Of a DNA stretch of 64,000 nucleotides, positions 59,601 through 64,000 are shown in pieces. Position numbers and translations under genes: made by a program. The notes under the pieces are model-generated. The model searched no databases. It saw only the letters and a program-made list of their open reading frames with translations, and had not been told where the DNA came from. Within the stretch, counting starts at the first letter, position 1. Every line of letters starts with the position of its first letter. The DNA is from Gonapodya prolifera JEL478 (taxonomy: Eukaryota; Monoblepharomycota; Monoblepharidomycetes; Monoblepharidales; Gonapodyaceae). Location of the stretch: NCBI GenBank assembly GCA_001574975.1, contig KQ965753.1, forward strand, positions 310,001 through 374,000, read 5' to 3'.

Positions 59601-60226
59601 CGCCAGTGGATCCAATTGAGCGAGAGATGTGGGAGAGGAAGCGAGCGGAGGTCGTGAGGGATATTTACGACCCATTTGGGAATGGTGTCGGCTACGCAGC
59701 GCAGCTGGTGACCGCGCCCCCGCCTAAAGCTTCGCCCGGTTCTCCTTTCTCACGTCCGACGCCGCCACCTGGACTGGGAATATCCTCGAGCGCTACGCCT
59801 CTGCGTTCTGAGGGGAGCTTTGACCGTTTGGGACGAGACACAATGCATCTTTTGGGACTTGAAGACGAGGAGCCGGTAGTGCCTGCCGGTCATGATCTTT
59901 CAGGGGGAGGTGGAATTTCACCCGTTCTGCCAACTGGAGTAAACACCATTGCGTGGTTTCCCGCCATGCCGCTGAACGAAGTCGGGTTGACTTCGCAGTC
60001 CTCTCTGCCACATCCAAACCCCCTTTCTGCGTCTACTCTACCACTATCGGCATCTCTCAACGAGTACATGTGGCCATTTGGGATGCCGAATCAACCACTG
60101 AGCAACCTTCTGTCTTCCACCACGCCATCAACGCCAGACAATTTAGCGGAATCTGGTGGACCGGGGCCAAGGGATCCGATCAAAGAATTTACTCGGAAGA
60201 TGCAGGAGGCGCAACGTCTTCACTAG
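56616..60226 (+). CDS. EST1/SMG7-like 14-3-3/TPR protein
   Basis: Relatives act in nonsense-mediated mRNA decay (SMG5-7) and at telomeres (Est1). Start MLDPDAPSDGAIPKEFL (56616). Exon 2 gives VIEKQLRALAKLKSIFSPEV. Exon 3 gives FALARDVVSTLWTDLLYKAI then AEFRAKHKQ, the EST1 N-terminal signature. After an intron, AKFRSFLVNAQAFYVRLARD and EIRDVVRRLLICLGDIS, joined to RYRAQYTPL, form the 14-3-3-like helices. DFYLLALAVDPSSGHAHNQL then AVLAAYSGDELGAAEMYARR is the diagnostic TPR (N-Q-L-A-V-L-A). SLLAAVPWSTARTNLDTTLK continues it. The DNA/RNA-binding helical domain runs to about 58.8 kb. The last exon (58876-60226) is Pro/Ser-rich with EREMWERKRAEVVRDIYDPF, and ends FTRKMQEAQRLH. No C-terminal PIN domain is seen, so it is SMG7/Est1-like, not SMG6-like. 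Confidence 0.85.
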
Positions 60227-60360
60227 CACAATCATACTGTAGAGTCACAAACAACGAGAGACTGTTCATGTCTCCAATGCCACTTAAATTTTAAATTTGG
60301 GCTACGTTGTGGGAGAAGAAGCCAACTCGACACATCTGAGCCTTATACATTTCAATTCTT

Positions 60361-62608
60361 TCACAATGGCGCCGTCCACACGTACACCGCATTACACTTC
60401 CCCCTGCCACCAAGTACGTCACACACGAGCTCACGTCTACGCATATTAGTGTCTCTTTCTGTTGGAAATGGGCGAGTGTCTGAAACAGGCCGGCCAGCTG
60501 CCCGTTTACGATCAGTGAGATAGTTGCAATCTGCGACAAAGCGCTGTGACGTGTGACGGACCTGATCGGGCTCTACTACATCATCTCCTTCCTGCCATGA
60601 CCCTCCGTTGGTACCCACAGCCGAGACGGCGTTTGCGAGATCAAAACATTGCAAGTCCCCCGAAGTAGACGCTCCGGTGACCAGACACGGCCGCCCTATA
60701 AACGAATTTCAATATGCGTCCGTCTCTGCCTGTCGAGCAATCCCTCACTATGGCGGTCTCCTTCTTCGGCACTTTCCACAATCCGCATTCACTGAGCTTC
60801 TACTGTTACCCCCTGCCGGGCCCACTTCAGCACACCCAACACGCGTGGTTCCTTTTGGCCAACGGAAGAGAGATCCCACATCACAGTACCAAGGTATTGA
60901 GCGTCCCTTAATGCTAGGAGCGATATATAAAATGTTGTTACCTGCCAGTTACCCAGGTTCAAATTCTGCGATCCTCACCAATCACGGTTTTCCCCGGTAA
61001 ACCCTCAACAGACCCAACCAGGGCAACATCTTGCACCATGGCATGTCACTCACTCCAAACCTCCGCCGTGCCTCTCACGCCCTTGGATCTCCTTCTTATC
61101 CTCCGCCAGCGCTGTCCGTGCAAGTAAGCCGGGTCGGAAAAGGTATATGTGACCGGCGTGGTCGCCAGCCAGAATGGGCTCTGGAATGGGAGATGTCGAT
61201 GGGGAAGGACGCGGAGCACATCGGCGAGGGAGTGCGGCCGTCGGTGGGAGGAGAGCGAGAGAGCAGATGTCTGAGAATATGGTATCAGGAGGGTTAAAAG
61301 TGGCAAGATACCTGGTAAATACACAGGAACATTTCAGATCTCAAGACAGTTCAATATCAAGGGGAGGATAGACGAACCTCAACCCTTCCCCCTCCGTTCC
61401 GAAAGTCCACCACCGTACCGTCACATCGTTCCCGCAGCTGAACAGCCACCTGGGGTCAGAGCGCGAGCACTCCACCTGGCGCACAGGCTCGGCGTGACCC
61501 TCGACGGCTTCGACGCATCCCGCACCGGTGTCGTCCACAATGTACAGTGTACCCGTTTCTCCGCCAGCGGCCAGGGGACGTCGGGGTTTCCGAACTGTCT
61601 CGGGAGGACCAGACGGCTCTAGCGTTTCTCCGTCCTCGTTGTCCTCCTGCTCCTCCGGGGCGGGTGGCAGCATGACGTCTTCCTCAACGATTGTCCAAGC
61701 AAGGCAGAGGTAGTTCTCAGGGAAGTCCCTGTGAGAAAACGCAGCACGGATCATTCTTCGATGGCAGTCAATCAAAGCGATTCTGTTTGACCCTGCTGAA
61801 GCTCAAATTTCTGCAGTCGAGGAATGAAGTGGGCGATTAGTGCAGAAAGTCGGAAACACACTCTACGGGATGAAACTCACGGAAAACCGTGTCAACTCCA
61901 TCGATAACCTCGTCTTTGGCGGTGCGAATCGGACAGCGTACGATTCTGAGTGCACGTCGTCGGGGCCGAGGTCGGGGTCCGAGTAAGGTCGGATGATATG
62001 AGTCAAGCGGAAAGAGTGAAAGTTGTCTGGAGGAAGAGTTGGAAGAGTGGCATGACCAGTCTGCGATGTGATCGAACAAGTGTCGCGACGCTAGAACTCA
62101 CCGCTGATGTCAATACTGGGCGGTGTGATCGGATTTCGTAGTTGGTGTTTTTTCACGTCGACTGCTTCAGAGCCCCGAGCAATATTTTCTCGCATTCTCG
62201 TTCTCGGTTGACCTTTTTTCACGGAGTTGGCCCGCGGAGGCTTTGACGCAACTGATCGCCGTGAAGATTCAACTTCTAGGACTGGTTCCTGCATCGGCGC
62301 TAACGACACCGGACCTCGTTCTTTGCCCTTGACTCAAAGACACTTTTCTCTCGTTCCCTCGTGGTGAATTGCGCTCGGACAGCGACGTTGCAACAGCTGG
62401 CGTTGTTCGAGACACTGTTGAGAGATGTGGACCGTTGGGATCATAACTGTCGTCCGAATCCTCATTCTCAACGTCCCTCTTAACATTATCCGATCTTCGA
62501 ACGTTCTTCCCCTCTGTTGTGAGGGCGGGCAAATGCGGCAAGCGATTCGAGGTTCAACACACGAAAGCGACCGTCCGACAATCCCTGTTTGATTTGTTTC
62601 GGATCCAT
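60361..62608 (-). CDS. WD40 protein of the EED / LRWD1 type
   Basis: Start MDPKQIKQGLSDGRF (62606-62608). A 50-nt intron joins to a charged disordered part (RRSDNVKRDVENEDSDDSYD). A basic segment (KPPRANSVKKGQPRTRMREN) follows. The WD part begins with DDVHSESYAVRFAPPKTRLS (61.93 kb), then GSNRIALIDCHRRMIRAAFS, DFPENYLCLAWTIVEEDV, RPLAAGGETGTLYIVDD, VEGHAEPVRQVECSRSDPRW, LFSCGNDVTVRWWTF (61.4-61.8 kb). Further blades include EPILAGDHAGHIYLFR (61.15 kb) and a final CNAVYVWTAPL ending at 60361. GSNR...DCH then ENYxCLAWT and the GH...VRWW order resemble the Polycomb subunit EED and the ORC-associated LRWD1; no leucine-rich repeats precede it. Either would place it in chromatin. Exon limits in the 3' half are uncertain. 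Confidence 0.6.
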
Positions 62609-62880
62609 TGCGGGGATTGCAGGATGTTTGGATTCGCAGTTGTGCAGCTGCCTGGTGTGACCAAGGGAGGGCACTGAAGAGTCTTTTCCTTCCTAAGTCC
62701 CCATGTACTCTGGAGAATACACTGAATTGTCTACGTTCAATCAGCCATCAGCGCAGAGTCCCTTGTGAGTTTCAAATGGCTTTGGGACCTCGAAGATGTC
62801 ATCGAACCAACATTTATCCTTTTACAATAGATTCGATCGCTTCATCCGAATCTCGCCCATCTCTTGTCCTCATCTCACTT
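62609..62880. promoter_or_regulatory. Divergent promoter region
   Basis: 272 bp between the starts of the WD40 gene (minus) and the basic protein gene (plus). No specific site is recognised. Confidence 0.35.
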
Positions 62881-63674
62881 ATGCCTGACTCCGTGACGAG
62901 TCATCGTCGGTCAACAAGGACCAGCTCTCGAAATGCTGAAATTGAGGTCAATCCAAAATCACAATGGCCAAGGCAACTTGAACGACGTTCCCGTCAAGCA
63001 GAAATAGCGCGATCGCAACGAAAACGCACAGGCTTGAGTTCTGGAGGGTCAAGCGACGGGAGCGAGGAAGGAGAATCAACTTCTGAGAGTGGATCACACA
63101 GACAGCCCAAGAGGCGAAAACGTCGAAGATGCCTCGTACCACGCTCGACTCTCATTCAGGGTGGGTGCCTGAGGGATCACATTATTGCTTGTAGCTTTTG
63201 ATGAACCAGCCCTCGATTTCAGCATTCGGTTGCCAAGTTGAAACGGCAGAGTTCTCCTTGCGCCCTCCCGCGAATGACAGGTCCGACAGACTCGCTCAAC
63301 CCTTGTTCCCAACGAATGATGAAATCAAACACACAATCTCGAGCGACTTGACAAGGGCGATGAATCTGAATGCCCATGAATTTGAAAACAACTTTGAGGT
63401 CACCCCACAGTATAGTGGGGATCGTTACGGACATCCATTACGGCCTGACGACGCGTGCCCGTATGTGTTCTTAAGGCTCAATAATCAATTTCACGCACGA
63501 CACGGTCATCTCATGCGAGGGATACTCAAAGCGGGAGGATATCCGGATGGAATATCTGTCCTTATTTGTCGCCGCCCAAACAAGAAGGACGGAGGAGGTA
63601 CATTTCAGACACTCGAGATCGAGTTTGAGAACGTCGCATATATTCGACCAGCTATTTCCATAACCTGTGAGTAG
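62881..63674 (+). CDS. Unrecognised basic, probably nuclear protein
   Basis: The ATG at 62881 opens MPDSVTSHRRSTRTSSRNAE. Then come RQLERRSRQAEIARSQRKRT, a Ser/Gly/Glu-rich stretch and RQPKRRKRRRCL, a strong nuclear-localisation signal. A 62-nt intron (63161-63222) keeps frame into AFGCQVETAEFSLRPPANDR, AMNLNAHEFENNFEVTPQYS, YGHPLRPDDACPYVFLRLNN and IEFENVAYIRPAISITCE, stop at 63672-63674. The C-terminal half looks globular but matches no family I know. The stop overlaps a good donor (CCTGTGAGTAG), so the coding region might continue past it. Confidence 0.5.
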
Positions 63675-64000
63675 TGAGAGCGCAAAGGGCTAACTAGCTC
63701 GGCTGATCTTAACTCATGGGTTCGCTTGGTTCTAGAGTATTTGCCGACAAGTTGCTAACATCCTAGGAGAAGGCAATTGGATTCGTCCGTGAGTTCAGAC
63801 TTTAGAGGAACCACTTACCGTATCGCTTGAAGTTAGTGACACGTGAATCTCCAACAGCCGGGCGATGGAGGCGGCGCGATGCAGGAGCACCACTCGCATC
63901 TCAAGTTTCAAGATCATCCGCTGGTTCTCACGTAGGGGACCGCCTATCCTGCGCTGTGCTGCTAGGTGTTGCCGGAAAGTCAATCACACCAGACGAGGTC
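63675..64000 (-). other. Window edge; possible exon of a minus-strand gene
   Basis: A minus-strand frame reads RMILKLEMRVVLLHRAASIA then RLLEIHVSLTSSDT, followed by a GTAAGTGG donor at about 63820. It may be an exon of a gene entering from the right. Nothing else is recognised. Confidence 0.25.

Noticed and set aside
60940-61000. GGTTCAAATTC word resembling a tRNA T-loop
   Set aside because: No matching T-stem, acceptor stem or anticodon arm could be paired around it. It lies within the WD40 gene region.

Overview
The window looks like draft genome sequence (one unresolved base, position 13015) from a zoosporic, chytrid-type fungus. It has compact genes with many short GT-AG introns, fungal housekeeping and chromatin genes (SIN3, EST1/SMG7, LYAR, eL38, CIA2), and two outer-arm dynein genes (DNAI2, ODAD3/CCDC151), which only flagellated fungi keep. 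All functional calls were read by eye from translated motifs. No database search was run.

Layout. 1-4 kb: 3' part of an ABCC/MRP-type ABC transporter (+). 4.1-6.8 kb: decayed ACSF3-like acyl-CoA synthetase (-). 7-8.4 kb: CIA2 of the cytosolic iron-sulphur assembly machinery (-). 9-12.7 kb: two related MYND-family fragments flanking a C2H2 zinc-finger gene (-). 12.8-16 kb: divergent pair LYAR (-) / ribosomal protein eL38 (+); LYAR contains an inferred 6-nt microexon. 17.7-19 kb: membrane RING-H2 ubiquitin ligase (-). 19.8-22.6 kb: two degraded copies (A, B) of an F-box-like family. 23.5-24.8 kb: NEK6/7-type kinase (+). 25.1-27.6 kb: DNAI2 (-). 27.9-32 kb: RGS-domain protein with a run of K-L-x2-F-F-G motifs (-). 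32.4-34.2 kb: F-box-like copies C and D. 35.2-35.7 kb: DUF1295 fragment (+) ending at a dispersed repeat. 36.2-38.5 kb: ODAD3 (-). 38.6-39.1 kb: remnant of a PDK/BCKDK-type mitochondrial kinase (-). 39.6-42.4 kb: LACTB2-like metallo-beta-lactamase-fold protein and enolase-phosphatase E1 (-). 43.9-49.7 kb: SIN3 corepressor (-). 50.2-52.8 kb: a field of degraded repeat units. 53.1-56.2 kb: a broken NAD(P)-binding (NmrA/SDR) gene and a broken ankyrin gene. 56.6-60.2 kb: EST1/SMG7-like protein (+). 60.4-62.6 kb: EED/LRWD1-like WD40 protein (-). 62.9-63.7 kb: basic nuclear-type protein (+).

The intact genes fall into themes: ribosome biogenesis (LYAR/eL38), motility (DNAI2, ODAD3, with a NEK kinase beside them), chromatin and RNA (SIN3, WD40 protein, EST1/SMG7), and methionine salvage (E1). 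Between them lie decaying gene-family copies and a short GC-rich dispersed repeat, seen in introns of eL38 and SIN3, next to the DUF1295 break and beside F-box-like copy D. No RNA gene, CRISPR array or autonomous transposon was recognised.
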